From: GCA-016699835 sp964543905
Lineage (GTDB): Bacteria; Planctomycetota; Phycisphaerae; Phycisphaerales; UBA1924
Reading direction: 5' to 3'
Assembly: GCA_964543905.1 (NCBI GenBank)
Contig: CAZIZO010000007.1
Location: 1-64,000 of the forward strand
DNA length: 64,000 nt
Each line of letters starts with the position of its first letter. Positions within the stretch are counted from its first letter, which is position 1. Position numbers and translations under genes: made by a program. A model generated the notes under the pieces. It saw nothing but the letters and a program-made list of their open reading frames with translations. It was not told where the DNA came from and made no database searches. Shown here in pieces: positions 35,267 to 43,598 of this stretch.

Positions 35267-36781
35267 ATGGCCGAACTGGACGGAGCCGACACGGTGGTCA
35301 AGCAGCGTCATCAACTCTTCGTGACGTTACTCGCGTTTTCCGACGGCGTGGTGATCGCGTTGGCGAGCGTGCTGGCGTGGGTGACTCGGCATTGGTTGCT
35401 GCACCACGAGGTGCCGACGGATTGGCGCGACTTGCTGCGGTCGTCGCTCATGGTGCCGATCATGGCGGTGGGTCTGGTGTCGATGTGGGCGTTTGGGGTG
35501 TATGTCCCACGGCGCGATCGGAGCGTGTGGGCTGAGCAGAAGCAGGTGATCAAGGCGTCGGTGGCGGCGATCGTGGGCCTGGTGGTGATGGCGTGGGTGG
35601 TGAGCGGGACGATCTGGCAGCGCGGGCTGGAGGACATCCGGCTCAATCTCGGATTTGGGGGGGCGTCGCTGACGGTCAAGGAAGGGAACCTGCAGATCGG
35701 CATCCTGGCCGTGCTGATGGTGTCGATGCTGTGCGCGCATCGCCTGGCGTTCCGAGCGGGATTGCGTGCGATCCGGCGACGCGGGTGGAACCTTCGGCAT
35801 GTGGCGGTGATCGGGTGTGGGCGGCTGGGGCGGATTGCATGCCGAACGCTGGATCGCAACTCATGGACGGGGATCCACGTGGCGTACTTCATCAGCCATC
35901 GGGAGCAGACGAAGCGGAAGGAGATGTTGGGGAGGCCGGTGCTGGGCGGGCTGGGCGACCTGGATCGCGTGATGGAGGAGGAGAAGCCGGACGCGGTGTA
36001 TGTGGCGATCCCGAACGCGGCGGCGGCGAGTCTGCCGAGCATTCTGCGACGACTGGAGAAGTATGCGGTGGACGTGCGGATCATTCCGGATGTCCACCCG
36101 CGGTACACGATGCAGAGCATGACGGTGGGGGAGTTGGATGGGATGCCGATCCTGAGTTACCGCGAGAGTCCGACGTATGGGTTGGGCGGGGTGACGAAGC
36201 GTGTGATCGACGTGTTGGGCGCGGTGGTGGGGCTGGTGGTCTTCGGGGTGCCGATGTTGGTGATCGCGGGGATCGTGCGGTTGACGAGCCCCGGGCCGGT
36301 GATCTTCAAGCAGCGTCGGGTGAGTTTGGGCGGAGAGGTGTTCAACATCTACAAGTTCCGCACGATGCATTGCGCGGCGGACGAACAGTGCGGCGCGGCG
36401 GAGGAGGATGGTCCGAGGTGGACGGCGAGGAATGACCCTCGCGTGACCAAGATCGGGAAGTGGCTCCGGCGGACGAGTTTGGATGAGTTGCCGCAGTTGT
36501 TCAATGTGCTGTCGGGGGAGATGAGCCTGGTGGGTCCCAGGCCGGAGCGGCCCGAGTTGATCGAACGGTTTCGTGAGGATTGGCGCGGGTATGTGCTTCG
36601 GCAGCACGTGAAGGCGGGGATCACGGGCTGGGCGCAGGTCAACGGGCTCCGGGGCGACACGTCGCTCAAGAAGCGGCTCCAGCATGACCTGTTCTACATC
36701 AAGCACTGGTCGCTCGGGTTTGACCTCAAGATCCTGTGGCTGACGATTTTCCGCGGGTTTGTGCATCACAACGCGCACTGA
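35267..36781 (+). CDS. polyprenyl-phosphate sugar-1-phosphate transferase (WcaJ/PssY-like)
   Basis: A 504-residue inner-membrane initiating glycosyltransferase that moves a hexose-1-phosphate from a UDP-sugar to undecaprenyl phosphate, the first step of exopolysaccharide or capsule units. Four or so N-terminal helices (about residues 15-160) are followed by a Rossmann-like domain (VAVIGCGRLGRIACRTLDRN, about 180-300) and the C-terminal catalytic sugar-transferase domain with FKQRRVSLGGEVFNIYKFRT, SLDELPQLFNVLSGEMSLVG and GPRPERPEL. The start is uncertain: ATG 35267 or GTG 35255, neither with a strong ribosome site. It follows the pil operon but has its own promoter candidate. The sugar specificity cannot be told. 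Confidence 0.93.
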   Translation: MAELDGADTVVKQRHQLFVTLLAFSDGVVIALASVLAWVTRHWLLHHEVPTDWRDLLRSSLMVPIMAVGLVSMWAFGVYVPRRDRSVWAEQKQVIKASVAAIVGLVVMAWVVSGTIWQRGLEDIRLNLGFGGASLTVKEGNLQIGILAVLMVSMLCAHRLAFRAGLRAIRRRGWNLRHVAVIGCGRLGRIACRTLDRNSWTGIHVAYFISHREQTKRKEMLGRPVLGGLGDLDRVMEEEKPDAVYVAIPNAAAASLPSILRRLEKYAVDVRIIPDVHPRYTMQSMTVGELDGMPILSYRESPTYGLGGVTKRVIDVLGAVVGLVVFGVPMLVIAGIVRLTSPGPVIFKQRRVSLGGEVFNIYKFRTMHCAADEQCGAAEEDGPRWTARNDPRVTKIGKWLRRTSLDELPQLFNVLSGEMSLVGPRPERPELIERFREDWRGYVLRQHVKAGITGWAQVNGLRGDTSLKKRLQHDLFYIKHWSLGFDLKILWLTIFRGFVHHNAH

Positions 36782-36834
36782 GCGGGCGTGAGCGGACCAT
36801 GCTTGTGAGGAGGGACCTCGCCGGGGAGGGGCGG

Positions 36835-36840
36835 TACACT
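36835..36840 (+). promoter_or_regulatory. -10-like TACACT 6 bases before the start at 36847
   Basis: TACACT-CAAGGC-ATG. Suggests a leaderless or near-leaderless message. Confidence 0.5.
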
Positions 36841-36846
36841 CAAGGC

Positions 36847-38079
36847 ATGCGTGGCATGTGCCGAGTTGTGGTGTCGATCGCGACGTGGTGTTCGATCGCG
36901 TCGTCGTGGGGGCAGGAGCCTGCGGGCGGCGTTTTGATCCGCATCGCCACGTTCAACGTGGAGGACGTGCGCACGAGCGAACTGCGGAGCGGGGACACGG
37001 CGCGCCTGAAGCGAGTTGCGGAGGTCATCCAGCGTGTGAGGCCCAACGTGATCCTGTTGAACGAGATCGCGTACGACATGGCGGGAGGGCCGGACGTGAT
37101 CGAGGGGGACGCGGCGGGTCAGAACGGGCAACGGTTTGCGGAGTTGTATCTGGGGGTGTCGCAGGGAAAGGGATTGGAGCCGTTGCGGATGCGGGCGTAC
37201 ATGGCGCCGGTGAACACGGGCGTCCCGAGCGGGTTCGATCTGGACAATGACGGGTCGGTGACGATGACGTATCCGCCGACGTTGAAGGGGATGGATGAGG
37301 AGTTGCGGCGTACGCATGAAGAGTTGGCACGAAAGTACGGGAACGACTGCTGGGGGTATGGGACCTTTCCCGGGCAGTATGGCATGGCGCTGCTGGTGGA
37401 CGAGCGGCTGGAGATCGTCGAGGACAAGGTGAGGACGTTTCGGCTGATGCCGTGGGACTACATGCCTGGCGCGTTCCTGCCCCCCGGTCCTGGAGGGGAA
37501 GGGACGTGGTACAGCGCGGAGGAGCGGGAGAAAGTCCGTCTGAGTTCGAAGAGCCATTGGGATGTGCCGGTGAAGATGCCGAATGGTGCGGTGGTGCATT
37601 TTTTGTGCAGCCATCCGACGCCACCGGCCTTTGATGGGTCGGAGGAGCGGAACAAGCGGCGGAATCACGATGAAATCCGGTTCTGGGCGGATTATGTGGA
37701 AGGTCAGCCGTACATCGTGGATGACGCGAACGTGGGTGGGGGGTTGGGACGAGGAAAGTCGTTTGTGATCTTGGGAGATCTGAACGCGGACCCGAAAAAG
37801 GGGAACAAGTTCAAGGAGCCGATCCGGACCGTGCTTGGCTCGGTTTCGCGGCTGAATATGGGGGCGGTTCCGACGGCGAGCGTGGAGGTGCCCGGTCTTG
37901 AAGCGACGGACACCGCGCTGTTCAGGTTGAGGGTGGATTACGTCCTGCCGAGCAAGGACCTGGATGTGAGACAGACTGGGGTATGGCGGGACGTGCCCAC
38001 AGGAGGCGGAACCAAGGAGTTCCCAAGCGATCACTTCCCGGTGTGGATGGATGTGGTGGTTCCAGCGCCGATGAGATGA
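36847..38079 (+). CDS. exported endonuclease/exonuclease/phosphatase family protein
   Basis: A 410-residue hydrolase of the EEP (DNase I/IMPase-like) fold. A signal peptide (about residues 1-22, ending SSWGQE) precedes RIATFNVEDVRT, the N-terminal catalytic Asn strand. Further signatures are VILLNEIAYD (metal-binding Glu), FLCSHPTPP, VILGDLNADPKKG (catalytic D-x-N) and the final SDHFPVWMDVVV with the catalytic Asp-His. Active-site residues all look intact. Substrate could be extracellular nucleic acid or a phosphodiester; not determinable. ATG 36847 is preceded by TACACT at 6 bases. Lies after the sugar transferase, not overlapping. Confidence 0.88.
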   Translation: MRGMCRVVVSIATWCSIASSWGQEPAGGVLIRIATFNVEDVRTSELRSGDTARLKRVAEVIQRVRPNVILLNEIAYDMAGGPDVIEGDAAGQNGQRFAELYLGVSQGKGLEPLRMRAYMAPVNTGVPSGFDLDNDGSVTMTYPPTLKGMDEELRRTHEELARKYGNDCWGYGTFPGQYGMALLVDERLEIVEDKVRTFRLMPWDYMPGAFLPPGPGGEGTWYSAEEREKVRLSSKSHWDVPVKMPNGAVVHFLCSHPTPPAFDGSEERNKRRNHDEIRFWADYVEGQPYIVDDANVGGGLGRGKSFVILGDLNADPKKGNKFKEPIRTVLGSVSRLNMGAVPTASVEVPGLEATDTALFRLRVDYVLPSKDLDVRQTGVWRDVPTGGGTKEFPSDHFPVWMDVVVPAPMR

Positions 38080-38218
38080 AGGGGATAGAATCGTGCGGTG
38101 GGGCGGGAATGGTTGCGGCCTGGCAAGAATCGAGCGTTGATTGGGTGGATTGTGTTCGGCTGTCGAGTCGAGCGAGGAGTGCGTGTTGCATCGACGGAAC
38201 ACGAGCGAAGGTGCAGGG

Positions 38219-39178
38219 GTGACGGCGGCGATACCGGCGGAGGTCGGACGCTCGGGGGAGGTCGTCCCTCGGGGGACGCTGGCCAGTTTGGTCGAGGCGT
38301 GCAAGCCGGGTATTGTGCGGTTGGTGACGATCACGTCGATGGTGGGCTTTGCGATGGCGGCGGTGGGGCGTTCGTGGGAGTTGCTGTCGCTGGGACGATT
38401 GGCGCTGGTCACGATGGTGGGGACGGCGCTGTCGGCGGGGGGGGCGAACGCCATCAACCAGTGGATGGAGCGAGAGCGGGACGGTGTGATGGCGCGGACC
38501 TCGCGTCGGCCACTCCCGCAGAAGCGGGTGACGCCGGCGGGCGTGCTGTGGTTCGGGGTGGTGCTGGGGGTGCTTGGGGTCGCGCTGCTGTGGGTTGGAG
38601 CGGGGGCGGTGGCGGCGATCATCTCCGGGACATGCGTGGTGGTGTACGTGCTGGCGTATACGCCGATGAAGACGTGGACGACGACGTCGACGTTTGTTGG
38701 GGCGATTCCTGGCGCGTTGCCGCCGCTCATCGGATGGTGTGCCGCGTCGCCACTGTCGGGGTTGGAATCGCTGCGGGTGGGAGGTGGGTGGTCGCTGTTC
38801 GTGCTGATGTTTGTGTGGCAGATCCCGCACTTTCTGGCGATCGCGTGGATGTACAAGGATGACTATGTGAAGGGCGGATTCTGCGTGCTGCCGGCGACGC
38901 TGGGGGGCGAGATGAAGACGTCGCGGGCGATCGGGATGTGGACGGCGCTGCTGGTGCCGGCGACGCTGATGCCGGCGATGGCGATGCCGGGCCGTCTCGG
39001 GCTGGTGTATGTGGCGGCGGCACTGGTGACGGGCCTTGGATTTGCGTGGATGGTGATTCGATTGCTCAAGACGCAGGATCGGGCGGCGGCGCGGCGCGTG
39101 TTCTTTGCGTCGATTGCGCACTTGCCGATCTTGATGATGGTCATGGTGGGTGAAGCGATCGCGCGAGTCTTGATGTGA
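38219..39178 (+). CDS. ctaB: protohaem IX farnesyltransferase (haem O synthase)
   Basis: A 319-residue UbiA-family prenyltransferase that converts haem B to haem O for terminal oxidases. It has about eight or nine membrane helices, the first aspartate-rich-type motif NAINQWMERERDGVMARTSR followed by RPLP (with Glu for the usual first Asp), YTPMKTWTTTSTFVGAIPGA, and the second loop AIAWMYKDDYVKGGFCVLPA typical of CyoE/CtaB. GTG 38219 (AAGG upstream) is the preferred start; GTG 38183 with GAGGAG only 3 bases away is an alternative that adds 12 residues. No oxidase genes are in the window; the nearby SOUL-family protein is also haem-related. Confidence 0.94.
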   Translation: MTAAIPAEVGRSGEVVPRGTLASLVEACKPGIVRLVTITSMVGFAMAAVGRSWELLSLGRLALVTMVGTALSAGGANAINQWMERERDGVMARTSRRPLPQKRVTPAGVLWFGVVLGVLGVALLWVGAGAVAAIISGTCVVVYVLAYTPMKTWTTTSTFVGAIPGALPPLIGWCAASPLSGLESLRVGGGWSLFVLMFVWQIPHFLAIAWMYKDDYVKGGFCVLPATLGGEMKTSRAIGMWTALLVPATLMPAMAMPGRLGLVYVAAALVTGLGFAWMVIRLLKTQDRAAARRVFFASIAHLPILMMVMVGEAIARVLM

Positions 39179-39260
39179 GCGGACGGCGCGGGGGTTGCTC
39201 GGGCGGCGCACGGTCCCGAGTGGAGGCGATCGCACAAGACCCCTCGGGAGGGAGGGGATG

Positions 39261-39737
39261 TCAACAGGTGATGTCTTCGTGGTGGCGGATCGTCCATCGG
39301 ACGCGGGCGTTGGGAAGTCGCTCACGCTCGACGGCGATGGCATCGATGCGGACGTTGGGGGAGGGCCAGTGGTTGGCGCGAATAAGGGCTCTTCGTACGC
39401 TTCGGAGTTTGAGGCGTTTCGCCTTGGTGAGGTTGACTTCGGGAGGGAGGAAGTTGGGGTTGGCGCGATCGATCTCGCGCGATTTGACTTCGACGATGAT
39501 GATGGTTTGCTGATCGGGCGCGAGGGCGACGATGTCGGCCTCGCCGACCCTGACGCGGACGTTTCGGGCGAGGATCTTGTGGCCGTGCTTTTTGAGGAAG
39601 CGGACGGCCTCATCTTCACCGCGGCGGCCGAGGGGATTGTCGTTGGGTGCGGGGTGTCGAGCGGAGCCGGACCAGAGCCAGCGAGCAAGTGCCGCGAGGC
39701 GATCGGCGAGGGAGGGCGAGGTCCGAAGGGTGGGCAT
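39261..39737 (-). CDS. yraN: YraN family (UPF0102) putative nuclease
   Basis: A 158-residue protein with a PD-(D/E)xK-like fold. Family signatures are intact: NPLGRRGEDEAVRFLKKHG, ILARNVRVRVGEADIVA and IIIVEVKSRE with the catalytic acidic/Lys residues. The N-terminal 35 residues are an extension. The start at ATG 39737 lacks a clear ribosome site; it follows the SurA-like gene by 65 bases. YraN proteins are widespread and are thought to act on nucleic acid (Holliday-junction-resolvase-like fold), with no settled role. Confidence 0.9.
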   Translation of the reverse strand: MPTLRTSPSLADRLAALARWLWSGSARHPAPNDNPLGRRGEDEAVRFLKKHGHKILARNVRVRVGEADIVALAPDQQTIIIVEVKSREIDRANPNFLPPEVNLTKAKRLKLRSVRRALIRANHWPSPNVRIDAIAVERERLPNARVRWTIRHHEDITC

Positions 39738-39802
39738 GGGCGGAGGACGGAGCGTGGGCCGGGGGCGAGCGTCGGGGCCGACGACGGGGGGAGAAGGAGT
39801 CG

Positions 39803-41092
39803 TTATCTGGGGGGCGCAGACTTGGGATAAAAGCGATCCTCGGCGATGGCGAGGAGGCGGTTGGTCATCTCCTGGACGGAGGTGAAACTGGCGCGTTTCA
39901 GGAGGCGGTCGATGTACTTGTTGCGGCCGTCGGTGAGGCGGCGGCCGCGGATTTCATTTTCGATTTCGAGTTGGGCATCGTACCAGGAAGTGGACGTGCG
40001 CTCGATGCGATCGAGGTAGAGCCACTCGGTGTCGCTGGCGACCTCGAAAGGACCGGCGAACGTGCCGGGTTGAAGGGATTGGGCGGCGGCGTTGAGGGCC
40101 TTGTTGCTGTAAAAATCGGCCTCGGCCTGCTCGCCTTCGAGGTCGCGTTCGTCAAGGCCGCCTTCCTTGCGTTTGTAGGCGTTGAGTTCGGATTCGGCGA
40201 TGGCGCTGAAGGGGATGCCCGCGGCGAGACGATTCGAAACTTCGGCGATGGTGTCCTTGTTGCGTGTGGGGACCGAGATTCGGCGGAAGTAGACCTTGGG
40301 GTCGGGGTTGAACTTCTTGTAGTTCTGCTCATAGAAGAGTTGGCTGTCGCGCTTGGTGACCTGGATGCGGCTGTACACCTTCTCGCGGAGGAGGTAGCCG
40401 ATGAGGGTTTCCTCTTCTTTTTCCTGCTTCCATTGCTCGAGGTCCTTGCCTTCGGAGGCGAGGCGACGATTCGCCACTTCGAGGCTGCCGAGGTTTTCGC
40501 TCTGGAACTTCTGCTGCTGGCGGTCGATCCAGGCGAAGAGGCCTTGCTTCATCTCCGGGGTGAGGGACGAGATGGATTCGGCGCGGAGGACTTCGTTGGC
40601 GATGAAATCGTAGAGTTTGACGTTGATGGCTTGCGAGGCCTCTTGACGCCAACTCTCCTTGGTGCGGCCTTTCTCGCGGGCGAGGGCACGCAGGCGCGGG
40701 CCGAGGGGGTCGAGGAACTCGGAGACGACGATGGGGCGACCGTTGGCTTGGCCGACGATGGCGTTGATGAGGATGAGGTTGTCGTCGCCGACGGGTGATG
40801 GGACGGGCGTGGGCGAGGTGGGCGGTGGACCTGGTTGGGCTTGGACGTCGATGATCCCGTCGGAGGCGGCAAGGGGACCGGTGTGGGTGGTGGTGGGTGG
40901 AGGTGGAGGGACGTTGGGGGGCGGCGAGAGAGGAGGGCTGGAGGGCTGGACGGAGGGCGCGGCTGCGGAGGGTGTTGAGAAATCCTCGGCCGAGACTGGA
41001 GTGGCGGACCGGGGCGAAGATGAGCACGCGGCGAGGAGGCTCATGGTCGCGAGGGCGAGGAGGCGAGGGCAGCGTCGCGAGAGGTCATGCAT
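39803..41092 (-). CDS. SurA-like peptidyl-prolyl isomerase lipoprotein
   Basis: A 429-residue lipoprotein. The signal peptide ends LLALATMSLLAAC, so lipidation at Cys is expected, followed by a Pro-rich linker (about residues 40-100). A SurA N-terminal-like helical domain is at about 105-270 (LINAIVGQANGRPIVVSEFL). The C-terminal parvulin-like part at about 270-410 is degenerate (FRRISVPTRNKDTIAEV, GPFEVASDTEWLYLDRI). It would act as a periplasmic chaperone for outer-membrane or exported proteins. The start at ATG 41092 has AGGGA 7 bases upstream. Parvulin activity is uncertain as the catalytic region is weak. Confidence 0.86.
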   Translation of the reverse strand: MHDLSRRCPRLLALATMSLLAACSSSPRSATPVSAEDFSTPSAAAPSVQPSSPPLSPPPNVPPPPPTTTHTGPLAASDGIIDVQAQPGPPPTSPTPVPSPVGDDNLILINAIVGQANGRPIVVSEFLDPLGPRLRALAREKGRTKESWRQEASQAINVKLYDFIANEVLRAESISSLTPEMKQGLFAWIDRQQQKFQSENLGSLEVANRRLASEGKDLEQWKQEKEEETLIGYLLREKVYSRIQVTKRDSQLFYEQNYKKFNPDPKVYFRRISVPTRNKDTIAEVSNRLAAGIPFSAIAESELNAYKRKEGGLDERDLEGEQAEADFYSNKALNAAAQSLQPGTFAGPFEVASDTEWLYLDRIERTSTSWYDAQLEIENEIRGRRLTDGRNKYIDRLLKRASFTSVQEMTNRLLAIAEDRFYPKSAPPR

Positions 41093-41128
41093 GGGAGGTC
41101 CCTATGGGGGCGAAGCGGGCGTGCGACC

Positions 41129-41134
41129 TAGAAT
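41129..41134 (+). promoter_or_regulatory. candidate -10 (TAGAAT) of the DUF1844 gene
   Basis: TAGAAT lies 59 bases before ATG 41194 in otherwise GC-rich divergent DNA. Confidence 0.35.
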
Positions 41135-41193
41135 CGAAGCCCACGCCGAGCAAGGCATGGGTGGGAAAGAACTTTGAAGCAGGGAAACAGTAG

Positions 41194-41775
41194 ATGCCCG
41201 ACGCGAGCAATCCCAATACGGACGCGCCCAAGTTGATCGTGGACACGGACTGGAAGGCACAGGCGCAGGCCGAGAAGGAAAAACTGGCGCAGAAGGCCGC
41301 GGCGACGAAGAGCGCTGGACCCACGTTGAAGGTGGGTGGGGCAGGTGGAGCGGGAGGTGGAGTGGGCGTTGGGGGTGGAGTTGGGCCGTCGGCCGGGAGC
41401 GCCGCAGGGGGCGCGGAGGCAGGGGAGGAGTTGAAGCCGTTCGAAGAGTTGATGCGGATGCTGGCGATGCAGGCGTTGTCGTTTTTGGGAGAGGTTCCGG
41501 ACCCGCGGACGGGGCAACGGATGTTTGCGCCGGAGTATGCAAGGCTGTATATCGACATGATGGGCTCGTTGGAGGAACGGACCAAGGGCAACCTGTCGAA
41601 GGACGAACAGGAGATGTTGACGGGTCTGTTGAGCGACCTGCGGATGACGTGGGTCGAGATGACCAAGGCGGTGGCGAAGGCGGTGCAGGAAGGGAAGATC
41701 AAGACGGTGCAGCCTGGGCAGGGCGGTCTGGGCGGTGCCGGAGGGCCTGGGATTGTCACGCCGGGCGGGATGTGA
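41194..41775 (+). CDS. DUF1844 domain protein
   Basis: A 193-residue protein. The DUF1844 domain is at about residues 80-160: FEELMRMLAMQALSFLGEVP, then ARLYIDMMGSLEERTKGNLS, a leucine-rich helical module of unknown function common in planctomycetes and related phyla. It is flanked by Gly/Ala-rich low-complexity segments at about 45-75 and at the C-terminus. No signal peptide or membrane helix. Followed after 40 bases by the SOUL-family gene, likely one transcript. Confidence 0.88.
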   Translation: MPDASNPNTDAPKLIVDTDWKAQAQAEKEKLAQKAAATKSAGPTLKVGGAGGAGGGVGVGGGVGPSAGSAAGGAEAGEELKPFEELMRMLAMQALSFLGEVPDPRTGQRMFAPEYARLYIDMMGSLEERTKGNLSKDEQEMLTGLLSDLRMTWVEMTKAVAKAVQEGKIKTVQPGQGGLGGAGGPGIVTPGGM

Positions 41776-41815
41776 GCGGCGAATCCGAGCGGTCGAAGGG
41801 GACGAATCGATCGGC

Positions 41816-42622
41816 ATGAAGCCGATTTCTCGTGTTGTTGTGGTGTGCGCGGGTTTCGTGGGGGTGTGCAGCGTGCTTTGGTCGTGCTCGGGCGGGTCTG
41901 GGGACCGCGCGGCGGATGCGCGAAACGAGGGGCAGGTGGAGGTGAAGTCGGCGACGAGGGCGGAGAGCGTGCGGGCGGTGCAGGCTCCCGCACCGGGAGA
42001 GACTCATCGAGTTGGCGGGGACATGCTGGCCAAGGTGACGGGGAGGGACGGCGACTATCGAGCGGGCTCATGCTTTATCGATACGCCATTGCCGAAGGGA
42101 TATCCGTTGCCGACGCCTCCGGGGGCGATCGAGATCAAGAGTTACCCGAGCGTGAGGCGGGCGGTCGTGAAGGGGAGCGAGACGCCGGACGCGGGGATGA
42201 ACGACACGTTCTGGCCTCTGTTCAATCACATCAAGAAGCACAACATCGCGATGACTTCGCCCGTGGAGATGGACTTTGAGGGATTGAAGGCGGAGAAGGG
42301 GGCGCAGCCGACGGAGTGGTCGATGGCGTTTCTGTATCGCACGCCGGAGTTGAATGAAACGGGGCAGGAGAAGAACGTGACGGTGGAAGATTCGACGCCG
42401 ATGACGGTGGTGTCGGTAGGGATGAAGGGGAACTACTCGATGCGGCTGGTCCGTGAGGGGATGGAAAAGATTGAAGCGTGGCTGGCGGAGAATCCAGAAT
42501 GGAAGCCCGCGGGGAGTTGGCGGACGCTGTATTACAACGGGCCGGCGATCCGGTTTTGGAACAAGTGGGCGGAGGTGCAGTTGCCGGTGAGGGCGGCACC
42601 GGCGGGATCAGGCACGCCTTGA
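41816..42622 (+). CDS. SOUL family haem-binding exported protein
   Basis: A 268-residue protein with an N-terminal hydrophobic leader ending VLWSC, which may be a lipobox (Trp at -2 is atypical), then an acidic linker. The SOUL domain is at about residues 75-260: YPSVRRAVVKGSE, FWPLFNHIKKHNIAMTSPVE, EWSMAFLYRTPEL and VVSVGMKGNYSMRL. SOUL proteins bind haem in eukaryotes and archaea; in bacteria the role is unproven. The C-terminus overlaps the ureohydrolase gene by 15 bases tail to tail. It may share a transcript with the DUF1844 gene. Confidence 0.9.
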   Translation: MKPISRVVVVCAGFVGVCSVLWSCSGGSGDRAADARNEGQVEVKSATRAESVRAVQAPAPGETHRVGGDMLAKVTGRDGDYRAGSCFIDTPLPKGYPLPTPPGAIEIKSYPSVRRAVVKGSETPDAGMNDTFWPLFNHIKKHNIAMTSPVEMDFEGLKAEKGAQPTEWSMAFLYRTPELNETGQEKNVTVEDSTPMTVVSVGMKGNYSMRLVREGMEKIEAWLAENPEWKPAGSWRTLYYNGPAIRFWNKWAEVQLPVRAAPAGSGTP

Positions 42623-43576
42623 GAGTGCGGAGAGGGCGAGGATCTCAAAGGCGACGTGAGCGGCAAGGAGGGCGGTGATGCCAGCGGGGTCACGGTCGGG
42701 CAAGACTTCGACCACGTCGGCGCCGACGACGTTGACGCCCTTGAGCGAGCGGAGGATGGCGAGGGCCTCGTAGGAGGTGAAGCCGCCGGGGCAGGGGGTG
42801 CCGGTGCCAGGCGCAAAGGCGGGGTCGATGCAATCGATGTCGAAGGTGAGGTAGGTCTCTCGCGTGCCGAGTGCGGTAAGGAAATCGGCGATGCGGAGCG
42901 GTCCATCGACGCGGAACTGGGTGTCGGAGATGATGGTGACGCCCGCGTTGCGTGCAAAGTCGAGGTCGGAGGCCGCGTTGAGGGGGCCCTTGAGCCCGAT
43001 GGAGAGCATGGCCTTGGGGGCGATGAGGCCGTCTTCGATGGCTCGGCGGAAGGGGGAGGCGTGCCCCCAAGGCTCGCCCCAGACGGTGTCGACGGTGTCG
43101 AGGTGGCTGTCGAAGTGGATAACGGCGAGGCCGCCCTTGGGTTTCCCGCGGCGGAGCCAGGTGGCTTTGAGGTTGGCGTAGGCGATGGAGTGGTCGCCGC
43201 CGAGGGCGAGGAGTTTGGTGTGCGCGGGGTCGGGTTGGTCCGTGGCCCAGGAGGCCACAAAGTCGAGGTTCTCCTTGAGGTTGTAGGGTTTGACGGGGGC
43301 ATCGCCGGCGTCGGCGAGGCTGAGCGTGGCGGGGATATCAACGTTGTGATCGAGGTGGAAGGCCTTGACGTATTGCGAGGCGTCACGGATGGCGCGGGGG
43401 GCGAAGCGAGCGCCCGGGCGATAGGTGACGCCCGAATCGTGGGGCACGCCGAAGATGAGCCAGTCGATGGGGCGATTCTCGGTGGCGACGTCTTCGAGTC
43501 GCGGGAAGCGGGCGAAGGTGGAGAGGCCGGCGAAGCGGGGCGTGAGGCGGGGGTTGGGGAGGATGGTTCGCGGCAT
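42608..43576 (-). CDS. ureohydrolase of the agmatinase/arginase family
   Basis: A 322-residue binuclear-manganese enzyme that releases urea from a guanidino substrate. Metal ligands are visible: GGDHS (H129), FDSHLDT (D156, H158, D160) and FDIDCIDP (D246, D248). APGTGTPCPGGFT is agmatinase-like rather than arginase-like. ATG 43576 gives the usual N-terminus; TACACT lies 5 bases upstream and supports a leaderless start here rather than an upstream in-frame start. It directly follows astD (22 bases) in the astA-astD line, so the substrate may be an arginine derivative; specificity is not certain from sequence. Confidence 0.9.
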   Translation of the reverse strand: MPRTILPNPRLTPRFAGLSTFARFPRLEDVATENRPIDWLIFGVPHDSGVTYRPGARFAPRAIRDASQYVKAFHLDHNVDIPATLSLADAGDAPVKPYNLKENLDFVASWATDQPDPAHTKLLALGGDHSIAYANLKATWLRRGKPKGGLAVIHFDSHLDTVDTVWGEPWGHASPFRRAIEDGLIAPKAMLSIGLKGPLNAASDLDFARNAGVTIISDTQFRVDGPLRIADFLTALGTRETYLTFDIDCIDPAFAPGTGTPCPGGFTSYEALAILRSLKGVNVVGADVVEVLPDRDPAGITALLAAHVAFEILALSALSRRA

Positions 43577-43581
43577 AGGGG

Positions 43582-43587
43582 AGTGTA
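43582..43587 (-). promoter_or_regulatory. -10-like TACACT 5 bases before the ureohydrolase start
   Basis: On the minus strand TACACT-CCCCT-ATG in the short gap after astD. Implies the ureohydrolase can be transcribed apart from astA-astD. Confidence 0.5.
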
Positions 43588-43598
43588 CCGAGTCTTGA

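Noticed and set aside
39240..39257. terminator between ctaB and yraN
   Set aside because: Only six pairs (CCCCTC/GAGGGG) and no T run in either direction; too weak to call.
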